A stretch of DNA of 64,000 nt from Sipunculus nudus (GCA_026874595.1 CM049309.1:11768576-11832575); one strand, 5' to 3'. Positions 12,956-25,743 are shown, counted from the first letter of the stretch. Made by a program: numbers and translations. Notes: generated by a model not told the origin, from the letters alone.

Positions 12956-13731
12956 GTCGTTCTCGCAGGCGACATTAACCTACTAGGATGGCAGTAGGTG
13001 AGTGGTTTTCAACCCGCTACTGGCAAGACACCATTGATGACTTCGGCTATATCAGAATGTTGTTTTGCGTATACGAGGAGAGAACACGTTCGACCTTATC
13101 ATCACTAACAAGCCCAACTTGTCCCTCCGTATTGACAGCCCCAGGCATTTCTGACGATGGTATCGTACAGCGGAGCTCAAAACAAACCCAGCCCTTATCT
13201 CCCAGCAGAAACGGATAGTGCCATGCTATGGAAAGGCAGACTAGGGTTATATTCGTCCGTGTTTCCAAAACCCCCAGGCATTTCTGACGAGGGGATGGTA
13301 TATGCGGAACCCAAGACTAATCCAGCCCGTATCTCCCAGCAGAAACGGAAAGTGCCTTGCTGTAGAAAGGATAAGAGGTCGTCCTTGGATGGCATCACGT
13401 AAACCGTCCTAGGCTGCCTTTCTATAGCAAGGTACAATCCGTTTCTACTGGGCTTGATTTGTCTTGAGCTACGCTGTACTATACCCTCGTTCGAAACTGG
13501 GATTGGGTCAACACGGAGTGGTCTTGAAGTTTGCCCAGGTGAGCCCGGTGTTCAAGAAGAAAAAGCGGTATAGGGCTAACTACAGCCACATTTCATTGAC
13601 GTGTCCTCTGTTAAGTCCTCGAACACATACTGGTCAGCACCATCATCGATTATTGTGAGAACAACTCCATATACCCACAGCAACATGGTTTTTTTTTTTC
13701 GCGCATGCGCAAGATCCCTGGTCACAGAGTA
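12956..13731 (+). mobile_element. Scrambled LINE remnant: endonuclease end and RT start
   Basis: Just after the A-run of the previous element, the translation reads VVLAGDINLLGW and then NTFDLIITNKPNLSLRIDSP, the motif of the apurinic endonuclease domain of CR1/jockey-like LINEs. About 100 bp of the following coding sequence is present twice directly (from 13137 and from 13273) and once inverted (about 13396-13490). From 13515 the start of the reverse transcriptase appears (VSPVFKKKKRYRANYSHISLTCPL, then YPQQHG in another frame). Stops and frameshifts make it a pseudogene. It is cut at 13732 by the Helitron-like element. Confidence 0.65.
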
Positions 13732-13732
13732 A

Positions 13733-14911
13733 TCTAATACTTATAAAAGGAATTCAGTTCACGTTTGTTCGCGGTGTTCTCTAAAACCGCGTTGTGTATA
13801 ATACTGTGCCATACATCATTTTACAGGTTATTATCCCCGCAGTGACATAGGCGATATGAAAATAAATAATTTTTAATATACACATAATTTTGAGTGATTT
13901 TTCCATTTTTTTACCGAGCACAGCCGAATTACCTTCGGCAATCACCGGAATGCGTGCATCGTGGTCACTTAACTTCTAACACTAAGGACTATTGTTCATA
14001 TGAATAACGCTTGCTTTCAATGAGGGATTTGACCCACGTGCGTGGTCAGTAAAAGAGAAAAACACATGTTTCCCGCTTTATGAAACCGAGGAGGATTAAT
14101 GACAAAACCTAATTCAAGGTCGCGAATTCAGGAACAGGGCTGAGGTGGTGCCGGGGGTTTCAGGCCTCAAAATTTGTCTGATATGATAAAAAAAAAGTTT
14201 GCGGCGGTTGAAAATGAATACGGGCCCTCTGCATGCAGTCCCGTTGGGTCCGCTTCTGCTGCTTACGAGGTATGCATATTTCTGTTTCTTTCTTCAGGAA
14301 CAGTTTCCTTGCAACGTACATTTAATTAATCTTTCATGTGTTCCTCACATCAACCTTATCTTTATACGTCCAATGATAGAATCCAGTCAAATATCATTGA
14401 AAACCTGAATGCCCCCGCGTCTCATTCCGGTTCGCAATGTAAACACCATCACTGTCCAGGTCTTCAAGGTAAATATACCGGGGTATAAATTTCATGCCAC
14501 GAGGAGAGCCTCATGCACAAAATAAATGTTAAAAATATTGAAGCGACTGCAGGATCTCTCACGAATTGTCTCCACCAGGTTATGAGTTTATACGGACGGG
14601 CGGTATGATGTTTAGGATTCATGTTATTTAAAAGTAAGAGGCAGATAAAATAAGTGGCAAAATTAAGATACATGCAGCTGGACAAAGAAACGTTTTTTGT
14701 TCATAGAACTGTTGTGCCTCATAGAGGTTCGTGAGTTATTCTGAAGTCGTGCCAAAATGTTTATACATATCTTATTGAGACAGTTTCCCACTGAAAACCT
14801 ATATTTTCTGTTAACTTTTAGAATAAAAAAAATTAGCATACATTTCACATCTCAGTTTATAAATCTCCCCAACCCCGGTAATAAGCCCGGTATACCGGGT
14901 CTATCAGCTAG
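13733..14911 (+). mobile_element. Non-autonomous Helitron-like element, copy 1
   Basis: Homology with 50974-51866 starts at TCTAATACTTATAAAAGG and stops at CTAG. The host bases are A before TC and T after CTAG, as expected for Helitrons, which insert between A and T without target duplication. The 14-nt perfect palindrome CCCGGTATACCGGG (14886-14899) lies eight bases before the CTAG, the position of the Helitron terminal hairpin. There are no terminal inverted repeats and no Rep/helicase coding sequence. Flanks upstream of TC differ between the two copies, which supports the border. Confidence 0.7.
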
Positions 14912-15463
14912 TGTAGTATAAACGGGCACACGTTGACAATAACGACATATGTAACAGGTGAATATGAGACCATAAGTCCATGCGCTAAGTTGATTTTCAT
15001 TCAGAATTTTTTTTTTTTATTCTCCCAAAATAAACCTTTAGCGTGAGTTAATTTACATATTACAGCGAATGTTTATGTATCTCTGAATATATTAATCATC
15101 GTTTAAAAGTCTGGGCCTGGATATGCCTAACGCATCCAAAGTTCACTTTCAAGTTTTACCTGGTGGTGAACATTGAATGTTACTGAACATAATTTAATTT
15201 TCTTGTAAACTTCTATAACTCGCCCAGCACTTCTGTGTTTTCTAGTTTAATACAGATACAAGCTATAGGCTTGCACTGGTCTCTTTCGTTGACACACGAT
15301 AGCACTACTCATCACTTTGGGAATTAAGTACTTATATATTAATTAAATATGGCGCTCATTTGAAGAACCATACTATCATCTCGAATACCAGTGAAAGTAA
15401 AACAGTTGCAGCATACCGTGCGCCACAGGGTTTTGCGTCACTTTGTGATGATTTTGGAAGTTG
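14912..15463. other. Intergenic sequence downstream of TLR-1
   Basis: No gene seen. On the minus strand this is the 3' flank of TLR-1, and an ATTAAA hexamer (plus-strand 15246-15251) about 213 nt past the stop is a possible polyadenylation signal. The continuation of the LINE broken by the Helitron was looked for here and not recognised. Confidence 0.35.
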
Positions 15464-18112
15464 TCAATCAGGAATGTTTCCCCCTCCTTCACTTTCAAGT
15501 TCACTCCAAAGCCCACTGTATCCCTCACTCGAAGGATTACCGGCGTTTTTTGTCAGGGGGTTTCCTAGCGCATATCGTAATCGAGCCCAGAAAGATCTGC
15601 GTCTTTCGTCACCCTTCGGCCACAACAAGTAAGATTTGGTAGTAAGGAGGAATTCCAGAGACTCTTGTTGGCGTTTCTTGGAAAAGGACTTAGGATCAAC
15701 AAGCATTATGCATGTAACTTTATGCAAATACTGCCCACAGGCCAGATAGAGTTCAAAATCGATGTATTCACCGAGAAGATAATTCGAAGACACCAGCAAG
15801 ATTATATTTTTACTGGCCTTGAAGGCCTCTGTGATATTGTCAAGGATTGGCACACCAATATGGAAGTCTCGTTCATGGATACATAACCTGTAGTGATGGC
15901 TGTCTTCCAAGTGAGGACAAAGTTCACCTACAATCCAGTCTACGTCCAAAGGGTTGTAACACACAAAGGCATCGAATATGAAATCTTTTTCATGTTTATC
16001 TCGCTTGTTCCTCGAAACAAATGTCTTCCAACTATACCAAAGATAAACCAAATTCCAACGGTATCGGCAGAGCGCACAAATGATCATGGTCAAAAGCAAG
16101 AAGCTACCATAAAGCACAATGGAAACCACTAAACCGACACAGCAACACTGAGAGAAGTCAGTTTCTGTTATTTTGTTGATAGATACATTTTTACGTTGAT
16201 TAAACATGTCCAAGCAATACATATTTTTAAATGTGATATTCTGGCGCTTTTTCCAGAAGTAAAAGTCGGTCATTTGGCATGAACACTCGAAATTGTTATT
16301 TGAAAGATCTACGGTCAAATCTTTCTTTCCCTCCCAGTCATCCATAACCGCAGTTGACAACATCTGGATGTGGTTACGGCTCAAGTCTAAATACCGTAGA
16401 TTCTTTGCCTTGGCGATTTTTAAACTGATCGACGCCAATTCATTATGATATAAATAAACCTCCTTGAGTAAGCGGAATTTGTTTATCAAATCGGGATTAA
16501 TATATTCTAAATAGTTCTGAGATAAGTCTAATATCTCAAGGTCGGGCATGTGTATATTGGTTAAAACCATTTCCCAGATTGTGCGGTTGTTTCTGAGTAT
16601 CTCGTCAAGATAACAGTATGCAAGTCGCAGTGTTTTCAACCGCGATAGCTTACTGAACTGCATTTTCCCAGTTAATAAAGATTTTGAGCCGGACAGATCA
16701 AGATGTCTTAAATTTGGCATGTTCCAATTATCCCCAAATGGGTTGATGTCTTGCCAGCTACAAGACATGTCCAGATATTTCAGTGAATGGGTTGTGTTTA
16801 AACACAAGCGCTGATAGATATACGGCAAAATTATCATATTCCTGTGACTTAAATCCAGTGTTTCAAGTCGAGGTGGCAGGTTAATGGTCATACAGCCTGA
16901 CTCAACAGTTTGGGGTTCTTGGAGGAGCACACCATGTAGGTTAGGACGACTTTGGTAGCTTCGAAGGGAACTTTTATAGAAGAAGATGTAATTTTGGTAA
17001 CTGAAGTTTAAAAAGACCAGTTTGCTCATGTAATCCAAGTTGAGAGTAAGTAAATTGAATTCCCCGCCCCTGAGGACATTATAAGACATGTCCAAGACTT
17101 TTAAAGTCTTGCTTATGTGTCCAAGGAAACCTGGCCTGATGCTTATGATCACGTTATTCTGGATGTTCAAGTACTCCAGACTGGTATTGCTCAAACCTTT
17201 GGTTACTTTCTTCGTCAGCGTCCACAGAAGGCCACCAGGGTGAATCCCGTTAATGAACTGTAGTGAGAGAGTCCTCAAAGAGGGCATGGATAAACCCATC
17301 AGGATTTCCTCAGCGTTCTTCAAATGTCTTCTACGAAAACCCGTCCAGCCGGATATGTTCAGTGATACAAGATTCACGAGTGGCTTGAAGATACCTGGTG
17401 GAAGCTCATACGGGGCATACAGAGGTTCAGGCTCATAGGCAGTAAGATTCCTTAAACATGCTATTGTCAAGTCAGTCAGTTGTGACAAGTTTCCAAACAC
17501 ATTTTCATCAAGTTCTACCAAGAAATAATTAGCACTCAGGTCGAGCCATACAAGAGCAGTAAAGTTTTCAAAACTGTTCGCTGGGAGACGGGTTATACAT
17601 GTATGAGACAAGTCTAGATGGGTCGTATTTGTGGGAATCAAGTCAGTAGGAATTTTGGTGAAGTTCGAACATGAGCAGTCATAAACCGTGACGTTATTTG
17701 GGTCACGTCTGTACCGGCAGTGGTCCCATATTTTTGTGCATCTGTACCTTGTTGGATCACAATGGCTACTTCCTGAGGATAAGTCCATGCCACATATATC
17801 ACTGACATTGTAGTACGCTGGTCCACGATCTGTAAAACCAAACTGTGTTTTGTGTCTAGCATCTTGATTTATTCCATATGGGTAGTAATATTGCTCCCTG
17901 AAGAATTCGTACTGATTTCTGTAATCTCTGACCAAAATTTCTTCAGGAACCTGACCTTCTGCGTGAAAGATACCTTCGGTTTTTAGCTTCTTGGTGTCTA
18001 GAATAGGTGTCTGCCGCCCTGAGGCAAGTCCTTTGAACGTTTGGGATCTAACCATGGCACAAGTAATGCAGAATCCCACGAATAGAACGACGTAAGCTAC
18101 AGCACCGAACAT
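15464..18112 (-). CDS. Toll-like receptor TLR-1 (single-exon coding sequence, 882 aa)
   Basis: Predicted cell-surface or endosomal innate immune receptor. The start chosen is the ATG at 18112-18110 because it opens a good signal peptide (MFGAVAYVVLFVGFCITC); the frame stays open to 18151 without another ATG, and a splice acceptor (TTACAG) lies at about 18162, so a 5' UTR intron is likely. Order: signal peptide 1-20; Tyr-rich non-LRR segment 24-105; Cys-rich LRRNT about 107-148; LRRs from about 163 with a break in the middle; one LRRCT (CxC near 620) ending in QCCC 655-658; membrane segment 659-682; TIR about 709-850. TIR box 1 is FDAFVCYN (713-720), box 2 CIHERDFHIGVPIL and box 3 FW (841-842). 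One C-terminal Cys cluster makes it a vertebrate-type (sccTLR) layout. The canonical BB-loop proline is Ile752. TLR-2 is its divergently transcribed paralogue. Confidence 0.92.
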   Translation of the reverse strand: MFGAVAYVVLFVGFCITCAMVRSQTFKGLASGRQTPILDTKKLKTEGIFHAEGQVPEEILVRDYRNQYEFFREQYYYPYGINQDARHKTQFGFTDRGPAYYNVSDICGMDLSSGSSHCDPTRYRCTKIWDHCRYRRDPNNVTVYDCSCSNFTKIPTDLIPTNTTHLDLSHTCITRLPANSFENFTALVWLDLSANYFLVELDENVFGNLSQLTDLTIACLRNLTAYEPEPLYAPYELPPGIFKPLVNLVSLNISGWTGFRRRHLKNAEEILMGLSMPSLRTLSLQFINGIHPGGLLWTLTKKVTKGLSNTSLEYLNIQNNVIISIRPGFLGHISKTLKVLDMSYNVLRGGEFNLLTLNLDYMSKLVFLNFSYQNYIFFYKSSLRSYQSRPNLHGVLLQEPQTVESGCMTINLPPRLETLDLSHRNMIILPYIYQRLCLNTTHSLKYLDMSCSWQDINPFGDNWNMPNLRHLDLSGSKSLLTGKMQFSKLSRLKTLRLAYCYLDEILRNNRTIWEMVLTNIHMPDLEILDLSQNYLEYINPDLINKFRLLKEVYLYHNELASISLKIAKAKNLRYLDLSRNHIQMLSTAVMDDWEGKKDLTVDLSNNNFECSCQMTDFYFWKKRQNITFKNMYCLDMFNQRKNVSINKITETDFSQCCCVGLVVSIVLYGSFLLLTMIICALCRYRWNLVYLWYSWKTFVSRNKRDKHEKDFIFDAFVCYNPLDVDWIVGELCPHLEDSHHYRLCIHERDFHIGVPILDNITEAFKASKNIILLVSSNYLLGEYIDFELYLACGQYLHKVTCIMLVDPKSFSKKRQQESLEFLLTTKSYLLWPKGDERRRSFWARLRYALGNPLTKNAGNPSSEGYSGLWSELESEGGGNIPD

Positions 18113-18161
18113 ATTCAAACGCAACTGAAACTGGTCACTCTTGATATTCACTTGATTTCGC
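18113..18161 (-). other. 5' UTR part of the TLR-1 coding exon
   Basis: On the minus strand an AG acceptor preceded by a T-rich tract ends at 18162, so the exon probably begins at 18161 and the first ATG is at 18112. A 5' UTR intron just before the ATG also fits TLR-2, where the acceptor abuts the start codon. Confidence 0.55.
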
Positions 18162-18928
18162 CTGTAACAAAAAAAAAAGACAAAATATAGAAACAGTCAT
18201 TAAGTCCTTGTATCCGAATGAAAAGGAAAACGTAGATTTAACATACTGAGACACACTCCCGGTGAACAGAAGGAGAGTTCCTGTATAGGACTTGTATTCA
18301 AGGGGCGGATTCAGGATCTTAGCAGAAAGAAAGGGGTAGGCTCTACACCTTGGCATTAACCAAACAGATGTGCCGGAAGTTTTATTAGACATTATACAAA
18401 ATCTCTCGCATGCAGAGGTATGGGGAAGAAAATCACTAAATTATAGGCGCTGCTTTTCTGTTCTATAAGCGCCTGTCATTCTAATTCACAATTTTTTGTA
18501 GTTGAAAAGAAAGGGTTTGCGCCCCTCTAGATTCGTCCAAGGTGCATGCCGGAGGGATGTCATTTTCACTGCTTTTACTGATTTTATAAAGTGAATGCTC
18601 TTCTTTTTACATATAGGTACTTTCAAGGGACTGGTCATTTGCACAATGTGTTCTGAGAGTAGAATCGGTTCGTTCTTTTCCCTATAACACAACAAGTCTG
18701 TTCTGTCAAAACGGCGTCCATATAATGTCATATATGTGTGTGAATCTTACCTCATTTCTTTATTTACGTCCTCCAATAGGTTATATGTTTTTACAGCCGC
18801 TGGCAGGTTGACTTGAAACTACATATTAGAGCTGGGTATCGCCTACAAATTTTGTATAACGATATATGGCGATATGTACATGTCGTGGTATTTCACTGTA
18901 TTTATATACAGGAAACAAGTGTGTCTTT

Positions 18929-18933
<5 letters not shown>

Positions 18934-18972
<39 letters not shown>
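18934..18972. repeat. (TA)n microsatellite
   Basis: Uninterrupted TA dinucleotides, about 19 units, upstream of TLR-1. Confidence 0.95.
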
Positions 18973-18975
<3 letters not shown>

Positions 18976-19502
18976 TTATTAGTATTATAAAAATTAAGTA
19001 ACCAATTCTTAATGTTATATATAATGAATGAACTTGAACATGTTCTAAAAATACTTAACGGCCAAGGACACATTAACAGCTTTCACTTTAGGCCTGCCAT
19101 TAATCCGGGTGATTAATTGGTTAATTGGCGATTAAACTTCAATCATTCGTAGACAAATAGCTTAGTCAAAGCTCGGTTTCACTAAATCCATTGTATAAAC
19201 AACCTCCCCCCCCCCCCCCCCCCCCCAGATAACATTTTGAATTAGATTAGCCTTTTGTTTACTGCCCATCAGACTGCCATATATATAGACGGCCGCCCAC
19301 GTCATTCATCGAGTATAAACCATCTATAGGTTTCCTCCAGATTAAATAAAGACTGACAGATAATCAAAGCTTAGCTTTTGTAATGCGAGTATGAATGGCA
19401 ACATTAATGACAGCTAGCTCAAACATAAATAAAATCATGCCCAGCAAATACGGGAGTACTGTGATATTTTACGTACCGGTGAACATATCATTCACACACA
19501 CA

Positions 19503-19505
<3 letters not shown>

Positions 19506-19533
<28 letters not shown>
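19506..19533. repeat. (TA)n microsatellite
   Basis: About 13 TA units preceded by a short (CA)n run. Confidence 0.9.
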
Positions 19534-19536
<3 letters not shown>

Positions 19537-22531
19537 GTGTGATGTCATACATCTGTGATTAACCTCTGCCATTCAGGAGTTAAAATGATTTTGCCTGTTG
19601 CTGTATGTTAGCTATATACGGATTTCGATTAAATATTGCTGGGATAGGCAGAGTATCACTTCATGAACAAGACCTCAATTTTTAAAATCTTGATCCTGAA
19701 ATTTTCCTCCACGTATACATTCACTCTTGTGACCTTCATAGAGCCGCTTTTTTCCGATAGGCAGAGCTGACCGTAATTTAGCCGTGACAACCCGTATCAG
19801 TATAGGCAGTCGGAAAACTGGGCTGGTAAGCCTGCTCGAGTCGTGATACAAGTTATATCAATATATAAATATAGGAATGTATCGCAGTGGTCTTGCATCA
19901 GGTTGCATTCATATCGTGGTTAACGGCCCATAATCTCAATATTATGCTATGAAATATAAGATATATAAGATATGACGCTAACCGTAATTGCACCCATCGG
20001 ATCGATAAACCGTGACGCACATTTCACTGAGCTATATAATTATATGAATATATTATATAATTTATTATAGACCTACAGCGAGCCAGCTTTATTATATTAT
20101 CGAAAGTCCTATTAAAATCGATATTTGTGAATAACCTGGTAATCGAAATATGAAGGAATAGAGCTGCATGACGGAGGTCTGCGCTTTCCTATAGTGTTTT
20201 AACATTTAAGTTTATCAACTCATTCCCATTAAGTTCCTTCAGTTTGACTTAATGAACGGTGGATATATGTGTTAAACTTAAATGTTCACCCTCAATATAA
20301 TCACCGTTATAATCTATGTATATAGTGCGGCATAAATTTACTATTTGACACAGTGCGTACCCTTGTTGACAGTAACATTTATTAACCTATTCCTAGTGCT
20401 TTCAGGTGTAGAAACTTTGTGATTTGGTGTTGTAAGACTTAATCATTTAAATAATGTATGCGGTCCTATGAGTGTATATCCAGCATAATATAATTAACAT
20501 CCAATAAGGGACGTGCTATTTACGTGCTAATTGTCATTCTAATGCAATTATTTAATTTATTTAATGTAGCCACGTATAAATTTTCTTTTGATCATTACGT
20601 GGGATTTTTTATTAGGTGTGAAGGGATATAATCTGGCTCACGCTATGTTCTAGCCGATGTTAAATCATGCTTGAGTGTAACTGGGCAGGGGATATAATAT
20701 GGTCTTTAACACCACTGATAAATGCCAGAATATCAGCTGTTTTAGATTATTTCTTTTTTAAACATGAGTTCTAATAACCTGCATTTTATAGTTACACATG
20801 GTTGTATTCTCGGAGTAAACAACATCTGTGTCCCTGGTTGAATCTATTATGAAGTTTTAAAACTTCTTTAAACGCTCGAATCAGAACAAGCTAAAACCAC
20901 ATGCATTGTTTCGAATGTATATGTTACGCAAACACGGAAATTTTTAGTGCAGCATGCGTCATAGTATGTATTACATTTCGATTTTATGACTTGATTTTGA
21001 AACAGATCATGCTTACCTGATGCAGTTGTTCACTGCTCCAACAACAAACGGACTGTTGAGCGTCACTTCAGTCGGGTAGAAATTAAAACGCCTGTATGTT
21101 TGGTAACGTAGAGCCTATAGCGCAGGTCAGCAAAAGTCAACATACAAACAAAACACTAATCCGCACTGTAGTTAAATCAGCGCACCAATACTTCCTTAAC
21201 TAAATGTAAAACATGATCCTCTTACGGACTATTTATATATATATATGTTGTATATATGCGTGTTCGCTCTTGTTTAAAGCCTTTGTAGGATTTATCAGTT
21301 GTGCTACTTATTGCACTGTTAAAAAAAGGCATCCTATATATAACATTGTCCCAACCGCCTGTACGCTCTTTACACAGCGCTTTAACTATAGGCCTATACT
21401 CCCTATATCGTAAGCGCTGTTTGTTATGACCTCGTATTCTGATTTGCTACACCAGAGGGGAGCACTGTATTTTTGTCCAATCAGGTGAGACCTTGTGCTG
21501 GAAGACACGGCCAAACGAGGAATACACGGAGCCAATCATAAAAACTTTTTTCACAATGGAAAGTTTATCTTATATTCAATACAACTCCAACATACTGGCA
21601 ACTGAAAATGCATCTCACTTCAGTTAAAGGGTATTTGCATGGGTCTAAAGAGACACGGGTCGTACTGCATATAGTCGCCATGACAGAAGCAGTAAAATTG
21701 TATACCTTGCGGCAACAATGCTTTGTGTACTGGTCCCGTTTTGTAAGGGTTTTGGCATATGTAAACTAGGAATTTATGCAATTAGCTTATCATAACAGAA
21801 TTTGTCTTTAAAAATGAGATGCCTGAGATATACTTATGCACTGGTTTCTCCCTTTTATAGACGCAGATCATACAGAATTTATAATCCCACCCAAGTGCAT
21901 ACTTGGGGTGGTGACTAAAATGTACATGTACTCTCAGATATATTAAACATTTAAGTCATCCTTGATGGCTATATTGTCCCTTGACTGATATAACAGTGCG
22001 TTGGGTTGACCAGTTGAGTGCTACCTATATCAGTAGCTGTGTGGCTGGATAGTCAGTATACGTGCTGATCAAATAAATGGAATAAATATTAATTATGACT
22101 ATGAACTCCTAGCTTTATGGAATTAACAAAAGCGGATTGAAAATGGCTGACAACATATGCTGAGCAACATGACCCATTGGTCACTTCCTAAGTTTCGGAT
22201 AAGGTGCCAGACATGGCTGCTCCCTATCTTTATCTGGAGTCCTTCTTACCTTTGGATAAGAGATGATTTCCTCTCATAAGTACACGGAAATGTCCCCTAG
22301 CTGAACGGATGTATTACCTGTGTCATTTATTTGACTTGAAGTCTCAATAAACCACTACAACAGTTTACGAGTGGAGGTCTACATAAGCTATACATAATAT
22401 ACGACGGAGAAATGTTCGGTGACGAATCATTCAGTTATGGAACATCAGTATTTTATTTTTTAAAATATCATACTGTGTTTAGGTGGGTCTGTGTTGCAAG
22501 TGTTTTCTACTATTTGCACTACCGATTTCTG

Positions 22532-22532
22532 T

Positions 22533-22588
<56 letters not shown>
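22532..22588. repeat. (TA)n microsatellite with (TG)n tail
   Basis: About 25 TA units with minor TG interruptions at the start, followed by a short (TG)n run to about 22606. Confidence 0.95.
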
Positions 22589-22591
<3 letters not shown>

Positions 22592-23534
22592 GTGTGTGTG
22601 TGTGTGTTACATAAATAACGGCAAATAAACGGATACGATGGTTAGTCTATCAGAATTATATGTTTTTTTTTCAGCATTTTACGGAAAGCATCCCCCTCCG
22701 CCCAACCTCAATGCATCTGAGTCAAACCATTGGAGTATTCCAAAAGTCCTATAGTACCTGTTTGATAGTGTCAAAGGCGTCGTCCAAAGGAGTAGTAGTT
22801 TCTCGTGACTGATGCAGAAATTATCAAGTACTAGACTCTATAGTCCGAGTAAATCTAACTTAGTACTCCGGTCATACATGAGTACTCGCCATATATGGTC
22901 ATGTGATCGGAGGCATATAAATGGAAGCAGTATACATGGATAATAAAAAAACGTCAAAATTGGAATTGGGAATTGCATCTTTAACAAAAACACGAATCCA
23001 CGATGGAGAATACCAAACACGTTTTCGGGTCCATAATTTGCTGCCCGGTTTTGTCATCTCCATGATCTCACAGACAAAACCCGGACGGACGAACTCCCAA
23101 AATTCTATTCAGCGCCTTTTTTCGCCCCAGGACCTTTAAATTTAACAAATTTTTTCTATAAATTCATGCAGGCATAAAAGTATTGTTCAGATTCCTTTTA
23201 AACAGACCAACAGACAAACAGAGACCAACAAACACGGACGAAAACATATAACCACGGTTAAACTGAAAACCTTTTTTTCATCGGGTTTGTTGTGACAAGG
23301 TCACATGATGTTTCCTGCTTGCCCCACATGACCAATACATCTCCGGACAAGGAAGTATGTTTGGGCCTCCAGGGTACTATGCGCAAGCCGTGACTTTACA
23401 GTCATCTCCATGATCAATATCTATAAAGACCCAGCTCGATGTGTGACAAAAGAACACAACCGGATGTAGAATATAGCGATATTTATAACTGATAGACTGA
23501 TAGTATCAAGTTCTGTCCTTCTACAGGTTGGCCC

Positions 23535-23536
<2 letters not shown>

Positions 23537-23594
<58 letters not shown>
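23537..23594. repeat. (TA)n microsatellite
   Basis: About 29 TA units without interruption. Confidence 0.95.
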
Positions 23595-23596
<2 letters not shown>

Positions 23597-24825
23597 AATT
23601 GTACTGTATTTAGTACTTAGAGGGACGCAAATTGTTGACATTAATATTATTTGGATATTTCGACTATTATACGGTTACACTCTTTACTATTAATCATTGG
23701 CATCAGTCATTATGTACACATGAATTAATATTTTGAAGGGCGGAGTGCTCGATTTTAACCCATGTAAGCTCAGTATTCAATATTTTCAATAACACCGTGG
23801 AACACCCCCCCCCCCCCCCCGGTTACAATGAACAAATGAAACAATCAAATCAAATCAATACATGGATATTCAGATGTATATGAATGAATTCATACAAACT
23901 TGTGTGGTTGCATGTGTGCTTATTGAAAGAATAAATGAAAACAGATTGAAAAAAAAAGATTGAAAGAGCGGACGGAAGAATGAGCGAAGGAACGAACATA
24001 CCAACGAACCAACGATCAGCACAGATCATAATTCTCTTCTCTATGAGCCACAAAAGCGGAAGCTCTGTCACCCAGTGTAAACAGCCAGGAGAATATTTGA
24101 CACGGTTATAACCGAATTATCAGTAACGTTTCATTACAAGCTTTGATTTGTGTAATGTATGTGCTGACAGAGAGAAGGAAGTAACACATGACCCGTGTGC
24201 ATATATAACAAACATAAACTTTCCAGCGTGAGGGTTGAACCTACTTACAAAGGGCGAGCCACACGAATGAAAAGAACAACAGTTCAAAGGCAAGTTACCT
24301 TCACTTTGTTATAATCGAATATGGTAAGCTATGGACGTTGATCAGTTTGGCCTCTGTTTTCGACCCTGCATGCATGTCTCCCTCTATCCTAGGCTTGCTA
24401 CAGCTCCTATATCTGCTCCTTCTCTTATTATAACCACGTAGGACTGCCCCATTGACTATAGTTTTAAATTCTACAAGATTTACATCTGAACCATTTTGGG
24501 CGTGTGTGTGGGGGGGGGGGGGGGGGGCTGGCTTACTGTTTTAACACAGCGTGCGTTATTTCGCAAGTCTGTGGCCAGTTATTTTAATTCACTATAGGTC
24601 TTGTTCAATGTCAGTCATTATTATGCTAAGGTGGCGCCACCTATAATTATCGGGCTTTTACGCACGTTCTTTGGATATTGCTGTTTTGAGTTCCGATGTA
24701 TAATCCGTTTGATTTATAGTAGTAGCTTGGTACGAGGTAGAGGATTATATATCTCTATATCAGCTACATGTCTAGACTCAAATTCTGATTAACTCTGCTC
24801 AAGTAATGTGATGATGATGATGATG

Positions 24826-25220
24826 AGCATTGGGGGCGAAGCCAAATTTTCATTGGGGGGGGGGCAATAATAGTATATACAAATATACACGTGACTATGT
24901 ATATGTATGCAGTAAGCAGATTTGATTCCCAGACAGGGGAGGATGTGGGAGGGGGTGTTCCCCTCCCACGGTGTTGAAAATTTTGAAAAACTGTATGTAT
25001 ACTACTGCATTCTGGTTCATTTTTGCTGTCATTTATTGGGCAATGCTTAATAAGTGAAACAGTACCTCCTTGTAAAGAGATTGTTATTTGTCTGGCAATG
25101 GATGCATTTTCATACAGAATATCAACTTTGCAATATTTTTTTGCACCTCAATCATGGAGGCTGCGGCCCGGTTTATATGGTATTCCAAGTACTGAGGGCG
25201 CGAAGCGCTTGAGCGGAGGA

Positions 25221-25278
<58 letters not shown>

Positions 25279-25392
25279 CAGTGCAATTACAAAAAAGTAC
25301 TAAATAAAATAGTGTATGTTTTTATACCCATCATTTTGGTGGGGGGGGGGGGGGCTCAGCCCTCCGGTTTCGCCGCCTATGATGATGATGGG
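24826..25392. mobile_element. MITE-like block flanked by GAT repeats
   Basis: A block bounded on both sides by (GAT/ATG)n and by GGGG-rich text (GGGGGCGAAGCCAAATTTTC at the left, CTCAGCCCTCCGGTTTCGCC at the right). It contains a short inverted repeat around 24940-24970 (GGGAGGGGGTGTTCCCCTCC) and an internal (TA)n at 25223-25276. The 94-residue open frame across it ends in translated TA repeats and is not a gene. The element type is uncertain. Confidence 0.35.
25223..25276. repeat. (TA)n microsatellite
   Basis: About 27 TA units inside the MITE-like block. Confidence 0.95.
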
Positions 25393-25743
25393 CAAGATCC
25401 GGACGAGGATATTGGATTTCTTATTTCCATTACTTAAGTGGGTTAGGGATTAGACAATTTGCGGTAGGATGCTTTTTTATTTTACCAAGCCTCGGTTCGT
25501 TCCCTTATACAAATGTACCATTCCCTGTGGTCGAGTAGCGAGCGTTTTTGACTAATACTTCGGTACACCAGAAGCAGACCCGCAAGGCCATTAATCATAA
25601 ATATTCACCATCGATATAAATTAAAATATTATAGGCGTAATTGAATCCGCTGACGCTGACTATCTGTCTGAATTAGTTTTATAATTCGCCACTAGATGGA
25701 AGTACGTACAAGAATGAATTGCTGCCATACAGCAGGAGAAAGT

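Larger units (their letters stand above)
18165..21016 (-). other. Possible 5' UTR intron of TLR-1
   Basis: A good minus-strand donor (CATCAG then GTAAGC) lies at 21017/21016 and could pair with the acceptor at 18162. This is the best donor I noticed upstream, not a proven one. The interval holds two (TA)n tracts (18934-18972 and 19506-19533), a C-run of about 20 at 19207-19226, and near 18300 a GGGGCGGATTCAGG fragment like the ends of hAT-type MITEs. No coding exon is recognised. Confidence 0.3.

Noticed and set aside
18113-18151. Upstream extension of TLR-1 beginning at a GTG
   Set aside because: GTG is not an expected start here, and the first ATG at 18112 begins a good signal peptide.
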